From Malania oleifera (taxonomy: Eukaryota > Streptophyta > Magnoliopsida > Santalales > Ximeniaceae): a DNA stretch of 64,000 nucleotides. Location: NCBI RefSeq assembly GCF_029873635.1, contig NC_080420.1, forward strand, positions 32,479,032-32,543,031. Direction: 5' to 3'. Numbering within the stretch: the first letter of the stretch is position 1; each line of letters starts with the position of its first letter. Under the pieces are notes generated by a model that saw nothing but the letters and a program-made list of their open reading frames with translations, had not been told where the DNA came from and searched no databases. The position numbers and the translations under genes are program-made. Shown piece after piece: positions 10,991 through 23,700 of this stretch.

Positions 10991-11614
10991 GTACTAACCT
11001 AAATTGCCCCAAAATTCTCCCAACACTCCTTCGATCTAAATACTAGAATTTTTTCGCCCCCCCCCCCCCCCCCCCCCTTCTCATTTGGCGGAATTAATTT
11101 TGAACCGATCAGGTTGAGATTTGGATTTGGCCTATCAAGTTTGATAGATGGATCAAGCAAAATTTTTTAATTTTATAATTACAATTTTGAAATCGAGCTT
11201 GTCATTACACCTGAAATAAATCAGATCACAAGCAACTCAGCTATTGCCCTAACTATCAAGTTGAAAGCTCAATACTATAATGGAATGTATGAGGACATGG
11301 CTGAAAATAAAAATAAGTTGCGGCCATTATGGGAGGCCACGTGTTAGGTATAATTTCAGCATATTCTTAGTGGGGGGGAAAGTACAATTTTAATATTTTC
11401 TGGGGAATTTGTGGAAAATATTTCAAATAAGTTATAAAAACCTAATTAGCAACCAGAAATAGTTGGGGGAGTAGGTGGGCAACATTGTCTAAAGAAATAT
11501 TTGATGGGTGGTGGCAGAAAAAGCCGTTATTTCCTCCCTCCACGATTTCACTTTCTCAAATAATGCAAGTCAATCTCTCACATTTTTTTTTAAAAAAATT
11601 ATTGTTTTAGCTGG
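10991..11614. other. Spacer between two hAT-like elements, with a 21-C run
   Basis: No gene is seen. A run of 21 C residues lies at 11057-11077 and may be a genuine mononucleotide repeat or a base-calling problem. The rest is unremarkable AT-rich DNA. Confidence 0.6.
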
Positions 11615-11622
11615 GTTTGGAT

Positions 11623-12187
11623 TAGGGCAGTAAACAGGCCAAATTGAGCTTAAGCGTGAGCTCGACTTGAGCTTAAAATTTTCTATTCGATTTTGGCTCG
11701 TTTAGCATATATCTAACTCAACTTCGGCTCGAGTTCAAATTCAAACTCAAGCTCAAACACGAGTTGATTGAAGTTCGTTTCAAACGAATAAACGAACTAA
11801 CCTAATTAAATTAATTGATAATTAATAAATATGATTTGAGAAAAAAAAAATATTTTTAAGTAAAAAAAATTAAAAAACAAATATTTAATGAGATTAATAT
11901 CGAGTTTGTTCATGAGTCTAATATCGAACTAATTTATGAGCCTTACATCAAGTTGATTCATAAGTTACTAACACAAGAAGTAAATGAGTTAGAAAACAAG
12001 CTGATAAATGAGTTGACTTGCAAGTCTAACAAGTCAAGTATGAACCAATTCGAGTTCGACTTATTTAGTTGACAAACTCAAAATTTAAGTTCAAGTCCAG
12101 TTCGTTTAACATAAATGAGTTCAAGTAAGACATTATTGAATTGAGCACCAAGTAGCTCACGAATAGCTCAAGTCATTCGCAGCCTTC
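11623..12187. mobile_element. Second hAT-like non-autonomous element
   Basis: The element is about 565 bp. It starts TAGGGCAGTAAAC and ends with a loosely matching inverted end (GAATGAC...GGC read inward from 12187). Flanks GTTTGGAT (11615-11622) and ATTTGGAT (12188-12195) agree at seven of eight bases, consistent with a hAT target duplication. The interior is rich in GAGCTC/GAGTT motifs in both orientations. There is no coding capacity. Confidence 0.65.
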
Positions 12188-12211
12188 ATTTGGATCAATT
12201 TTCTAAGGAGG

Positions 12212-12213
<2 letters not shown>

Positions 12214-12253
<40 letters not shown>
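12214..12253. repeat. (AT)n microsatellite
   Basis: About 20 uninterrupted AT units follow directly after the hAT-like element. Confidence 0.95.
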
Positions 12254-12261
<8 letters not shown>

Positions 12262-15041
12262 TTATTGTAGTTTTTCTTTATTTCAATAAAATTTTATTTA
12301 TATGATTAAGAAAAAACAAAGGTTAAGGACATACAAACTCAGATATTAGTTTGCTAATTTTGTGTATTTTATTTCTTAAAAAAAATTTTGATTACCAAAT
12401 ATAAAAGGTGTATTTTTTATATTTTCTTTTTAATCTTTTTTAAGTTTTAAATGGCCTTTTAAATTAAAAAAATTACAAAAAAGAAAAAAGAAAAAACGAA
12501 GGTAAAAGTTGTTGAGCTAATTTTTTTTAAGTGATGAATGTATGAAACTTGTTCAGATTAGAAGTTTCTTACAAGACATTTGAGAGGTTAGAAAAGAGGG
12601 AGGTGTGGAGGGGACAACCAAAACACAATAGCCTAAAATAATCCTTCCTAGTTTTTGAATTAATACCGAGTAGAATAATCAATTATCAAAAATCAAAAGT
12701 AATCATCAATCAAGAACAAAAATCAACCATACAAATAAAAAAATTTTAAAAAAAGGACACTAAATTTTATGCGAAAAATCCTTGAGCTTGAAGGGAAAAA
12801 CCACGGACCAATGTTTGCTTCAATCTTTCACTAAATAAATAGGTTATAATAGGTTTTTCTTAGTTGAAACTAGTGGCATACATCAACCACAATCATAAGA
12901 AAAAATATAACAAATTCTTGGCATGCAAAGTAACTTGAGTCATCACCAACAAGGTGGAATCAAACTAAAATAGAGAGGTCTCAACTAATAATATAGGTTG
13001 TTGTCTCCCTAATGAAACCAGGTTTGTAAAATTTCAAATAACAATTAGATTGTCCAAAATGAAGAAAAATGAATCGCAAACAACTTGTCAAAATTATAAC
13101 TCAAATGGACAAAAAAAAATTTATCTGATCATTAAGACCAAGCTGACTGTGCTAGGTACTTTTAACCCATAGTTTTAAGCAATTATATATCTTCTCCCCC
13201 TCACTCTCTTCTTGCTTGCAACCACTAGTACTTTTAATATTGGGAATCCTAAGGGCTTCAACATCAAAGTGTCAAATGTAGTCCTGCAAAGATTCTCCTT
13301 GCCTTTTTTTAACGTGCATCATGTTAGTGGATTTTTTTTTGTATCCTTTTTCTACTAAAAAAATGGTGAATCAGTTAAGCACTAATATGGTAGAAAAAAG
13401 CCTATTGAAGTCAAATTAAGGACGAGTAACATGTATATGTAGACTTCTTTAAGATTATATAGTGAAAGCTTTGCAAATTATTGCTTCCAATGCTCTATGA
13501 AAGGACCATTAAGGCTTTGATGACCTCCATATGTGATTTATGGGGTTCACAAATCCATTGTAAGACTCCAATATTAGCATTTAGAAACTTTAAGAGAATG
13601 ACTTCATTGGCATCTCATTTGGCTAAAGGGTGGGCATGTGCTTTGTTCTATAGTTTTGAATACTTTCTCTAATGTCAATGACTTTTGTCTCTAGTTTTTC
13701 ATGAGTCATAGTCTCATCTCTAGGCCAATAAGGTGCTTCAAGGAGTTTGAGTTTTATACCATGGTCATCTAAATAAATTCCCTCAATCTAAGGAGATCTT
13801 AAAACAATATGAGTTGTGCTTGAATAGTGATGGAAGTTGCTCCATGCCAATATAGTATGCTCATTTTAAGCTAAAAAAATCCTTATGAGCTTTTCCATTG
13901 GCTGAAATTGTTCTGAAGGAACCACAAGGTGCCCTAGATAGGCTTGCATATGCAATTGATTTGGATGGCTTGATGACTCAAAATAGGAAAAGACCAAGGT
14001 ATACTTATTTTCTTCTTCAAGAGCTCAATCATTTTGAGTGTTTAGATAAGAAGATAACTGAGTCTTGACTAGGTGTTCTAGTTTTCACAATGATACCAAA
14101 CCATTAATGCAAATTTTGGTTGGTTACATCTAAACGTGAAGGTCATAGTTCAAATCATACAAGATCTTGCCCTGACTAGATTTCGTCGGTATGAAAGCCT
14201 TGTGCATTAGGTACTAGATTTTTATATGAGATTTTATTTATTTTTAATAAGTCTTTTAAACAAAGAACATGATGGTATCAAGAGTCCAAATGCCAAATAA
14301 TAATTTGATATTTACGTTAGAAAAAGGGTTATGAAAATTGAAAGGATAATGTGAAGGATGGACCTAGCTTTTCTTTGAGTTGTGCTTCCTTTAAATAGAG
14401 GTGAAATTTTATTTTAAAAAATTATGGGTGATTTTTCCCTTGAGTGGTCTTTTTAAAATAGAAGAGGTGTGTCACCAATTGTATCAAGCTCTTTAGTGTG
14501 ACAATATTTTTATCTTTCAAAAAACACCTTATCCTCACTTCACATGATGAATTTAGAAACCTTCACATCAATATTAAAAATTTAATGAATCCATACTAAA
14601 AATGTCAAAAAGAATAAATATAAACACTACATAATCTTATTATAGAAATTAAAATGACAAGAAGTTAAGCGTAATTATATAAAATTTTAAGGGTTTTTCA
14701 TGTGAATCAAATTTCAAAATATTTCAAAACATATTTTTTTTAATACCACCACTATAGTTTAATTGGAGAAACTCACTAAGTCACAACAAGAAAGTCACAC
14801 TTACAATAATATTTAAAATAGTATTGCTATACAAACTCATTTCTAAACTTAAAAAAAAAAATTTATGTCACTTGACATTATATCATGCATTGACAATTCT
14901 CTAAAACTAATTTGTTTCTTAAAAAAAATAATAACACATGTGATATAACATATCAAGCACAAAAACGTCATACTAAGAACAAGAATGAATTTAAATAGAA
15001 AACAATTAATTGTACCATCAAGGTCACATCGTTGTAGCAAG
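12254..15041. other. Unassigned AT-rich DNA
   Basis: About 2.8 kb without a recognisable gene. A 63-codon frame at 13481-13672 and one on the minus strand at 14849-15049 show no domain. The region is likely degraded transposon DNA, but only the possible SINE relic at 14110-14235 shows a specific signal. Confidence 0.4.
14110..14235 (+). mobile_element. Possible tRNA-derived SINE relic
   Basis: GGTCATAGTTCAAATC (14141-14156) resembles a Pol III B box. A weak A-box-like stretch lies about 25 bases upstream, with TTGTGCATTAGGTACTAG and an A/T-rich tail downstream. The layout fits a decayed plant SINE, but the A box is poor. Confidence 0.35.
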
Positions 15042-15275
15042 TGTTGCAATGTCTCGAAAGAGAGTCCGAAATGGCAAGGGTTAATACTAATATTGATGGT
15101 TCGATGAGGTTGCTACTAACCTATTATTTTCTTAGGTGAGTTTAGTTCACCTAATTACTACTCGTTATTTAGTCTTTAGACTAATCCTAATGTCAAAGAA
15201 CTAGTAGTCTCGGTCTACTTTTAACAAAGTTGAGATCGAGAGTACAATAATGTGAGGAGAAGGTATTAGCAACTC

Positions 15276-17114
15276 TGTAATGCTCTAAACCTATCAAGTG
15301 GGGCCCAAGGTGTTATGTGTTCCATTCACCTATCTCTGATACCATAAATATTATCCAAGCAATGGAATATATTTAAACATCCTCAAATAAAATATCAGAG
15401 TACTATATTACATGACCAAAAAGGAATTTCCATCTGTCTATATTATATAACCAGAATTTTAAAACAACATAAACTTAAAGACTTTAAGTTCTTACAAACA
15501 CTCACACTACACTACGCTAACCAACCCTACTCTGAGCTCGCTAAGCTCGATCACGTGAAGGTCTTGAAAAATGAGTTGTATAATGGGGTGAGACACTTCT
15601 CAATAAGGATAGAATAAATCATTACCAATGTGTGTGGCTAACATGAGTTTTAGTGTATACAAAATATACTCGTTTATTAATTAACAGCAACTATAAGAAC
15701 ACTCATAAATTGTACTCGCACATACATCATTAATCATAACACAGAAGTCTATTTACACGTATAATACGTAATACCATAACACATCCATAATCACAATACA
15801 TTTCATTCACATCCATACAGGATACTGCACAAATACTCCACTTCCCATGGTTCTCAGGGCATCCATCCTCATCGTTCCCTCTACGTACTAAGCATCCCTC
15901 CCCATCGTTCTCAACACGTACTTCACAACAAATAGCTGTTACACTTTCACAATGACCTATCCGTGATAAATCAGTAAAACGACCTCCTCATTCATTACCA
16001 ACGTTTTACCTCTTTTATATAAATGACAATATAACGATCTCCTCATATCCTGCCAACGTTATATCGCGATTTATATCAGAGACAATATAACAAACTCCTC
16101 ATGCCTACCAATGTTATATTGTGAAATGCACGAATAACCACACAAACAAAGCATCCAAACATATCAATTCATTTACCACAGTATTCACAACCAGATCATT
16201 ATGAAGAATTAATCTCATGCTACACAATTTGAATGTTGTACAATTACTTAATAACTTGGCCGGAGATATCATTCCATATTATACTCAATATACTTTAATG
16301 AAAACCAGGGTATGATCAAGAGTGGGTGTGTTGTTCGGCAGTCCACGACAATCTCGGGCTATATGCTTGTACTTGCCGCACCGATAGCACACAAGACTCC
16401 TACCCCGGTACTCTCTCCAATGCCTCTAATTACATCTGGCACAATGAGGGTGCGATGAATCACCCCGATGGCCTCGATCATCCTTATATGGCCTTTGGCC
16501 CATAGTATCACTGTCTCCCCTCCATTAACCTTGTCTGGCATCTGTATGGAAGTTGGGAGGCATGGGTCTCTTCCTATGATATAACATCTTTGCACCTCTA
16601 TGCAAGCTCATCTCTGCTATGATGGCTTTATCCACCAGCTTCGAGAAATTTTGTACCTGCTAGACTATCACCTGCTCGTGGATGCTCTGTTTAGGCCCCT
16701 CTCAAACCTTTGCGCCTTTCTATATTCATCTAGGACCATGTAGGGGGCGAAGCGAGACAGTTCCACAAACCTAGTAGCGTACTGTTGAATAACGAGGTGC
16801 CCATGGGTCAGGTTAAGAAATTCCTCTGCCTTTGCATCCGTGGTGGTGGCGGGAAAATACCGGTCATAGAAGACCTCCTTGAAATGATTCCAGGTCATAA
16901 CTACGGGTACTGGCCGCATCTCCTCTAACAGCTTAACCGCTAGCCACCACCGCTCGGCCTCTCCTGTCAGCTTGAAGGTGGCGAAGAGAACCTTTTGCTT
17001 CTTAGTGCAACTCAACACTATCAACATCTTCTCCATCTCCTGCACCCAATTCTTAACCATGATTGGGTCAGCACCACCCGCAAAAGTAGTGGGTTTCAAG
17101 TGAGTAAATTCCAT
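15276..17114 (-). mobile_element. Ty3/Gypsy fragment (gag plus LTR), nested
   Basis: The minus strand carries a recognisable Ty3 retrotransposon gag domain (16668-17114, with the family's WW and FYDRYFP-type motifs) and a CCHC zinc knuckle near 16320-16400. It is followed by LTR-like sequence that ends at 15276 in the usual TG/CA form. Pol is absent, so this is an internally deleted, broken copy. The LTR part has tandem repeats of about 60-70 bp at 15970-16125 and shares its layout with the solo LTR at 54875-58803, so it belongs to a related family. Confidence 0.65.
15840..16130. repeat. Minisatellites inside the nested Ty3 LTR
   Basis: About three diverged units of 60-70 bp, each with a (C)AACGTTWTA core and a CTCCTCAT motif, lie at about 15970-16125. 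Two diverged units of about 46 bp with CATCGTTC lie at about 15855-15925. The solo LTR near 55930-56035 has a shorter GATATAACGG minisatellite in the equivalent place. Confidence 0.6.
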
Positions 17115-17659
17115 CCTTTTTTTCCTTTTTTTATTTTACTATATCTTTTATTTTATTTTATTTTTCTTTTTGAAGGGATCTTGGTTCCCCCGGCTCCTAC
17201 CTCCCTTTTTGTTTCTTGGGATGTAACTTTATATTAATCTTCATGTAATTACCCTAATGTGGGGAGCTGATCCTTTAACGGTGTATTCAAGAAATAAAGT
17301 TTTACAGGCTTGACAAGGTTGGCAAAGGGTTTCTTATTTCATTTCCTATTTTGGTACTAGAAAGATGGTCTACCATCCTTTTGGCGATAACCATTTCCTA
17401 AAATGAATTTCCAATATTGAATTTTTTATAAACTGACTTTAAGAAAAAAATTGGTTTAAAATTAAGGTTCAAGTGGGTTTTCAAGTGGTAAAGTCAATGC
17501 TCTATTTAATCCTTTTGATTATACAAATCGACCAAAGATGGTCACCTATCATTCAATCAAAACACTATCATTACACCCATGAGACATTGACCACATTTAC
17601 AAGATTAAAAAATCTAGAAACCTTACTCATTGATCTTTTCGAAAGGTACACATTACATT

Positions 17660-18520
17660 ACGCGTAATACTTTTTTGCAACATCTAAATTTCTAGGGTTT
17701 GACAGGTCATCTCCATCCATATAGGCTAACAGTAGTGCTCCTCCTAAGAATGCATTCTTTACAACATAAGACCTTTCATAATTTGGATTCCATTTCTTAT
17801 GGGGATCATTATGGATTGGAAAAATCTTCTACAAGACAAGTTCTCCTTCTTGAAATTGTCGAGGACGCACTATACCCAAATTGACAATTAAAATGGGATC
17901 TTTACTAGGCACCATATGTTTTCCCTCAACATTCTTAATATTTCATAGGGTAGGTCCACCTCTTCTTTTTTTATGCTTTTGCCTCATTGATTGGATTCTT
18001 AAAGCTGATTATCAGCTCCGAGTCTTTCGTACTGGTAAAACTATTTCCTGTATCTTTGCATGAAGCATAAGATAAACAATACAAAATTTGACAAAAGTGA
18101 CAGGTAAATGATGATGTAAAGAGATAAGATAGATGTATTGAAATGCATTTTATAATATTCAAATTCAAAATGATCCAAATAAAAAGAGTTTATGGGGCAC
18201 CACCCTTTTATGAAAAGACAAGAATGATGGAATTTATAAACATTTTAGGATTACATTGATCCTGCCACCACTGGGTACTTAAACACATGTTAGTTATTAA
18301 ATTCAATATATGTTGAGATGGGGTAGACCTAATTTCCCACCGTCTATTTTGTGATAGGTCAATTCACCATTGAAATTGACAATCGATTAATCTTCGAACC
18401 CAACATGAAATTCTAGCAATTGAGCATCCGTTAAGTTCTATACAAATTCTCGAAACATACCATATTCTTACACTGAAAAGACAGGTCTTTCTTGACAACA
18501 ACAACAACAATAACAATGTG
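17660..18520 (-). mobile_element. Tat/Ogre pol 3' end and downstream region (fossil part)
   Basis: Reading the minus strand, the segment around 17670-17880 matches the C-terminal end of the Tat/Ogre integrase, recognisable from blocks such as KWNPNYE and VVKNAF. The pol end lies near 17667. Sequence to about 17115 is its untranslated 3' region and part of an LTR. It is degraded with multiple breaks. Confidence 0.55.
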
Positions 18521-18527
18521 ATCATAT

Positions 18528-18855
18528 GTTGATCCTGGGGAGATTCTCTACAAGTCCATTGGAGTAAATTGTTGGTTTGGCCAACTTAGGCACCATCCCA
18601 AAATCAGGGTAAATCGATTATTTGGGTATTTTCAGTTTTATTAGGCTTATTTGAGTTTAAATTTTGAGTAATATAGGAATATACTAGAATTTTGTGAAAT
18701 AAATTAGGATATTATATCTTCAGGACTAGGGTATTTTTGGGACCCTACAGACATGGGTTGGGGACCCGAGTGAATATATCTAGGAGCTCGAGTAAATTAT
18801 AATTTAGAAAATTACGAGTATGTAGGTTCGGAGAAATATAGTTGATTTATTGGAA

Positions 18856-18895
<40 letters not shown>

Positions 18896-20397
18896 TATTT
18901 CAGGATTTTGGGGATAGTACGCCGTGAGCATGAGGATAAAGTTGGAGGCGAGCCTCACAGCCAGTTAGGTAAAGGAAATATGCTATGCTAGTAAATTCAA
19001 AAATATTATCAGTAAATTATAGTATTTTGTTTATTAAGGTACAGAGTATAAATTATACAATTTTACAGATTTCAGAATATGAGTTTTATTAATTGTGTGA
19101 CCTAAGTAGATATTAGTTAAGTACAAAATTTATATAATTTTTCAGAATATCATGATTTACAATGTATATATAGATAGATATATTTTACAGATAGATATTT
19201 ACCAAACATATATTTTACAAATATTATATAGACAAGTATTTTACAGTATTTACAGAATGTCATGCTTTCCAAAACCATAACACTCAGACATTACAGATTA
19301 TTCAGTTAGATATGACAGTCAGATATTACAATTATTACAATTAGATATTACCGTTATTTTAGTCAGATGTTATAGTATTTTCAGATTAGATTTACAATGT
19401 TATGGTTATTTTAGAAACATGATGAAAATAGTAGGATATCTATAGAAATAGTATATATAGTATCAAACCCTAATGAATTAAGTTATGTTCAATTAGCAGA
19501 GCATAGTACCGTAGCTAGTATAGATCAGAGTACAACCACAAATCTTAAATAGTGTGTGGATGGTTTCTGTCAACCGTGCCTGGAGTGACAGTAGACTCCC
19601 CAGAAGACCAGGTTGAGGTGGCCAGTTTGACGAGGTAGTTACCAGTTCTGAGCCTAGGAGAAGTTGCAATTTGGTTGGATTGAGGATTGGTAGAGTACAG
19701 TTGACTTACCTGGTAGGCCAACCAGGATTAAGCCCTGCCTACGGGCCACACAATCCTATCATGAGGGGGTAAATCATGACATATAGTTTTTCAGGGTAAA
19801 CTCCTCAGCTATGTATATGTAGATAGATTTACAAAGCATCAGCAAATATAATATGATATTAGAAGTATGAAAAAGTGTAAAATTCAGATATTATAGTTGT
19901 ACTTTAAACTATGATAGATGTAGATTATACTGTATATTAAATTACCAGCTTTTACAGTTTCAGATATTATCAGTATAGTATTTATGAAACTCAGTCGCTA
20001 CACACTAATAATAGCATATTTCTTCTTACTGAGGATTGTCTCATCCCAGTGGTTTAACATTTTTCAGGTGATCCAGCTAGGCAAGCAGATCAGACTCACA
20101 GATAGAGAGATCTTTGTACTGCCCTGTTTATAGGGTAAGTGTATTTAGGAGATTGTATTTTGAGTAAATGATATTAAGGTGATGTGTAAATATATATGCA
20201 TGGTTTGGAAACACTGAATTCTGGTATTGTAAATATGGGTGTATGACTTTATGTTTTTCGCTGCATAGGTGTGTCAGTTTGTGTACAGGGATACCTCAGT
20301 GCTCATATGGGGCATGAGATGTTATAGTAGGTATTATAGGGGTAACAGAGTAATATATATTTTATTAAAAAAATGGATTAATTTTTGGGGTGTTACA
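18528..20397 (+). repeat. Left LTR of the Tekay-type element (5'-truncated)
   Basis: Collinear with the right LTR from about 25814 onward, starting at TTGATCCTGGG and ending in TGTTACA. The first 330 or so bases of the LTR are absent. A (TA)n run lies at about 18860-18892, as in the right LTR. Confidence 0.85.
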
Positions 20398-20400
20398 TTT

Positions 20401-20413
20401 TGGTATCAGAGCC
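20401..20413 (+). other. Primer-binding site of the Tekay-type element
   Basis: TGGTATCAGAGCC, complementary to the 3' end of initiator tRNA-Met, begins three bases after the LTR ends at 20397. This is the usual arrangement in plant Ty3 and Copia elements. Confidence 0.9.
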
Positions 20414-20753
20414 TAGGTTGCTCGGTTCTGTAGACTCTAGAGTACAGCGAAAATCAATACTAGAATATAAGAATGGAATTTTAAGAAGAGTGGAACAAGG
20501 TATCAGAGAATTAATGTTGGGGAATTAGGATGAGAATTTAGGGTTCTATTATGCAGTGTGAAGGTAGAGTTTCGAGGTGGTGTCTATGTTTTTCTTAGGA
20601 TGACGATTTCAGGAAAACTGTAGTAAACTACCATCGAATTCTATTTCCATATGGTAGGCCCAGACCTTAAATTAGTGATAGGAAGTAAGGGGTATTTTAG
20701 TTAGTACAGCATTGTAAGATTCAAATTCTTAGAATAATTTGGTAACAATACAG

Positions 20754-23700
20754 GATGGACCTAGGAGGTAGTAGTGCACACGTTAGTGGCGACGACGGAG
20801 CAGGGCCTTCTAGTGTAGAAGGTGAGGATTCAGATGTTGTGTTACGCAATGTGGCTCAGCAGGTCATGGCTGAGATTTCCTAGAGCTCCAAAGAGCAGGG
20901 AGGTCCATCTACAGCTCAGGGGTGCACGATAGAAAAATTTACGAAAATGAACCCACCAGCATTTTCAGGAACGACTGATCCTGTAGTTGTAGAGAATTTG
21001 ATGCAAGAGATAGAGAAATTTTGACGGTACTTCACTGCACTGATGAGCAGAGGGTCCTCTATGCCACGTATAAGCTGACATGGGAGACCGAGAGATGGTG
21101 GATGACTACTAGATTACTGGAGGAGCAGAGATCCATTCCAGTACCGATGACCTGGGCCCGATTCAGGGACATGTTCTTTGACAGATACTATCCTGCCTCA
21201 ATCAGAGAGACTAAAGTACAGGAATTTCTGAGCTTATCCCAAGGATCGATGATCCAGCAGTACGCGACGAAATTCATTGAGTTGTCGCACTTCTGCCCTT
21301 ATATTGTCCCAAATGAAGCTAAGAAGGCTAGGATGTTTGAGAGGAGTTTGAGGAAGGATGTTTATAAACAGGTGGCAGTTCTTAAGATACAGGACTTCTC
21401 GGAGTTAGTAGATAGGGCCATGGTAGTAGAGGAGAGTGAGCCGGCAGATGTGGGAGTACCGAACCAGAGGAAAAGGCCCACGCCTCCGAGTTTTCAGACT
21501 GGGCCTAGTCAAGGTCCATGGAGAGGAGGTAGAGCTGGTGAGGGTCAAAGACAGATGACAGGACACAGTGGGTATTAGGGTGGGTAGACTTATCCCATCT
21601 GCCCCAGGTGTGATCGGAGACATCCGAGCGAGTGCCGATTGGGTGAGAATGTTTGTTACTAATGTGGGAGACCTAACCATACGGCTCAATCTTGTTGGGG
21701 ACCATCAAACTATGCACGAGCTTCCAGACCATTTTGGGGTGGTTACTAGGCGCCCCGTGGAGGTCAGCAAAGGAACACAACACCGACAAGGGTTTATGCT
21801 TTGAGATCGGGAGACGTCGAGGCTACTGGAGATGTTGTTACAGATATACTTACTTTTTTACCATATAAAGTTGTTGTTTTATTTGTTACAGGTGTCACCC
21901 ATTCCTTTGTATTAGCAGGGTAAGTTAAAGTAACTGGGGTAAAGACACAGTTATTAGATGTTGAGTTGTTTGTACTCACGCCAACGAGATCTATGGTGAG
22001 GTGTACGAAGGTACTTCAGAACTTTCCAGCAAGCATTCAAGAGAAAGTACTACCAGCTGATCTCGTGATACAAGATATGCAGGGGTTTGATGTGATACTA
22101 GGTATGGATTGGCTGGCAGCTAATTGCGCCAGCATAGATTGCCATAAAAAAGAAGTGATTTTCAAACCCCCGGGGAACAAGAATACAAATTTGTTGGTTC
22201 ACATGTGCATGCTTCGCCACAGCTAGTTTCAGCTACTTAGGTGAGGAGAGCGCTATAGGGTGGTTAGCAGAGGTATGTTGCTTACATAAAGGAATTGCCA
22301 AAAGAAAAGCTAAAACAGGCTGATATTTCAGTAATTAGAGAATTTCCAAATGATTTTCCAAAAGAATTGTCTGGCTTACTACCAGACTGAGAGATTGAAT
22401 TTACCGTGGATCTACTACCAAGGTTGGCACCATTATCTAAAGCACCATATTGTATGGCTCCAGCCGAATTGAAGAAATTGAAAGATCAGTTATGGGAGTT
22501 GCTGGATAAAGGATTTATTAGGCCCAGTGTGTCGTTGTGGGGGGCCCAAGTCCTATTCATGAAAAAGAAAGATGGGACAATGAGGATGTGCATATATTAT
22601 AGGGAGATAAACAAATTGACGATCAAAAAATAAATATCCTCTTTCCAAGATTGACAACTTATTTGATCAGCTTCAGGGGACCTAGGTTTACTCTAAAATT
22701 TACTTGCAGTTGGGTTACCATCAAGTAAAAGTTAGAGCTGAGGACATTTCGAAAACAGCATTCCAAACTAGATAGGCATTACAAATTTTTGGTGATGTTG
22801 TTTGGGTTAACTAATGTACCAGCAATATTTATAGATTTAATGAATCGAGTGTTCCATCAATACCTGGACCAGTTTGTTGTGGTTTTCATTGATGATATAC
22901 TGGTCTACTCGAAGAGTTTGAAGGAGCACGAGCGTCATCTGAGGCTGGTGTTGCAGATATTGAGAGAAAGAAAACTGTACGCAAAATTCAAGAAATGTAA
23001 ATTCTGCTTAAGATAGGTTACTTTCCTCGGGCATGTGATCTCCGAGGATGGTATATCGGTTGACCCGCGTAAGATAGAAGCAGTGGTGAGTTGGGTAAGG
23101 CCAGGAAATGTCTAGGAGGTCAGGAATTTTCTGGGTTTGGTAGGCTATTACCAACGCTTCGTAGATGGTTTCTCCAAATTATCGAGTCCACTAACATGAC
23201 TCACAAGAAAAAATGTGAAGTTTGATTAGACCGATGATTGTGAGCAGAGCTTCTAGGAGTTAAAGCAGTAGTTGGTTTCAGCACCGGTACTGGCTATTCC
23301 ATCAGGGGAGGATGGATTTGTGATATACAGTGATGCATCTTTGAAAGGTCTTGGATGTGTGTTAATGCGGCATAGAAGAATCAGTGCCTATGCATCTAGA
23401 CAACTTAAAGAATATGAAAATAATTACCCTATGCACGGCCTAGAGTTAGTCGTAATGGTGTATGCACTGAAGATCTGGAGACACTATCTTTATGGTCGGA
23501 GATGCGAGATTTTCACCGATCATAAAAGCTTAAAGTATTTCTTCACCCAGAAAAATTTGAATATGCGGCAGAGAAGATGGTTAGAGCTTATAAAAGACTA
23601 TGATTGTGCTATTAGCCACCACCCAGGAAAAGCAAATGTGGTGGCTGATGCACTGAGCAAGAAAATGGCAGGAGCAGTGGTGTCAACAGTGAAGGTTCAG

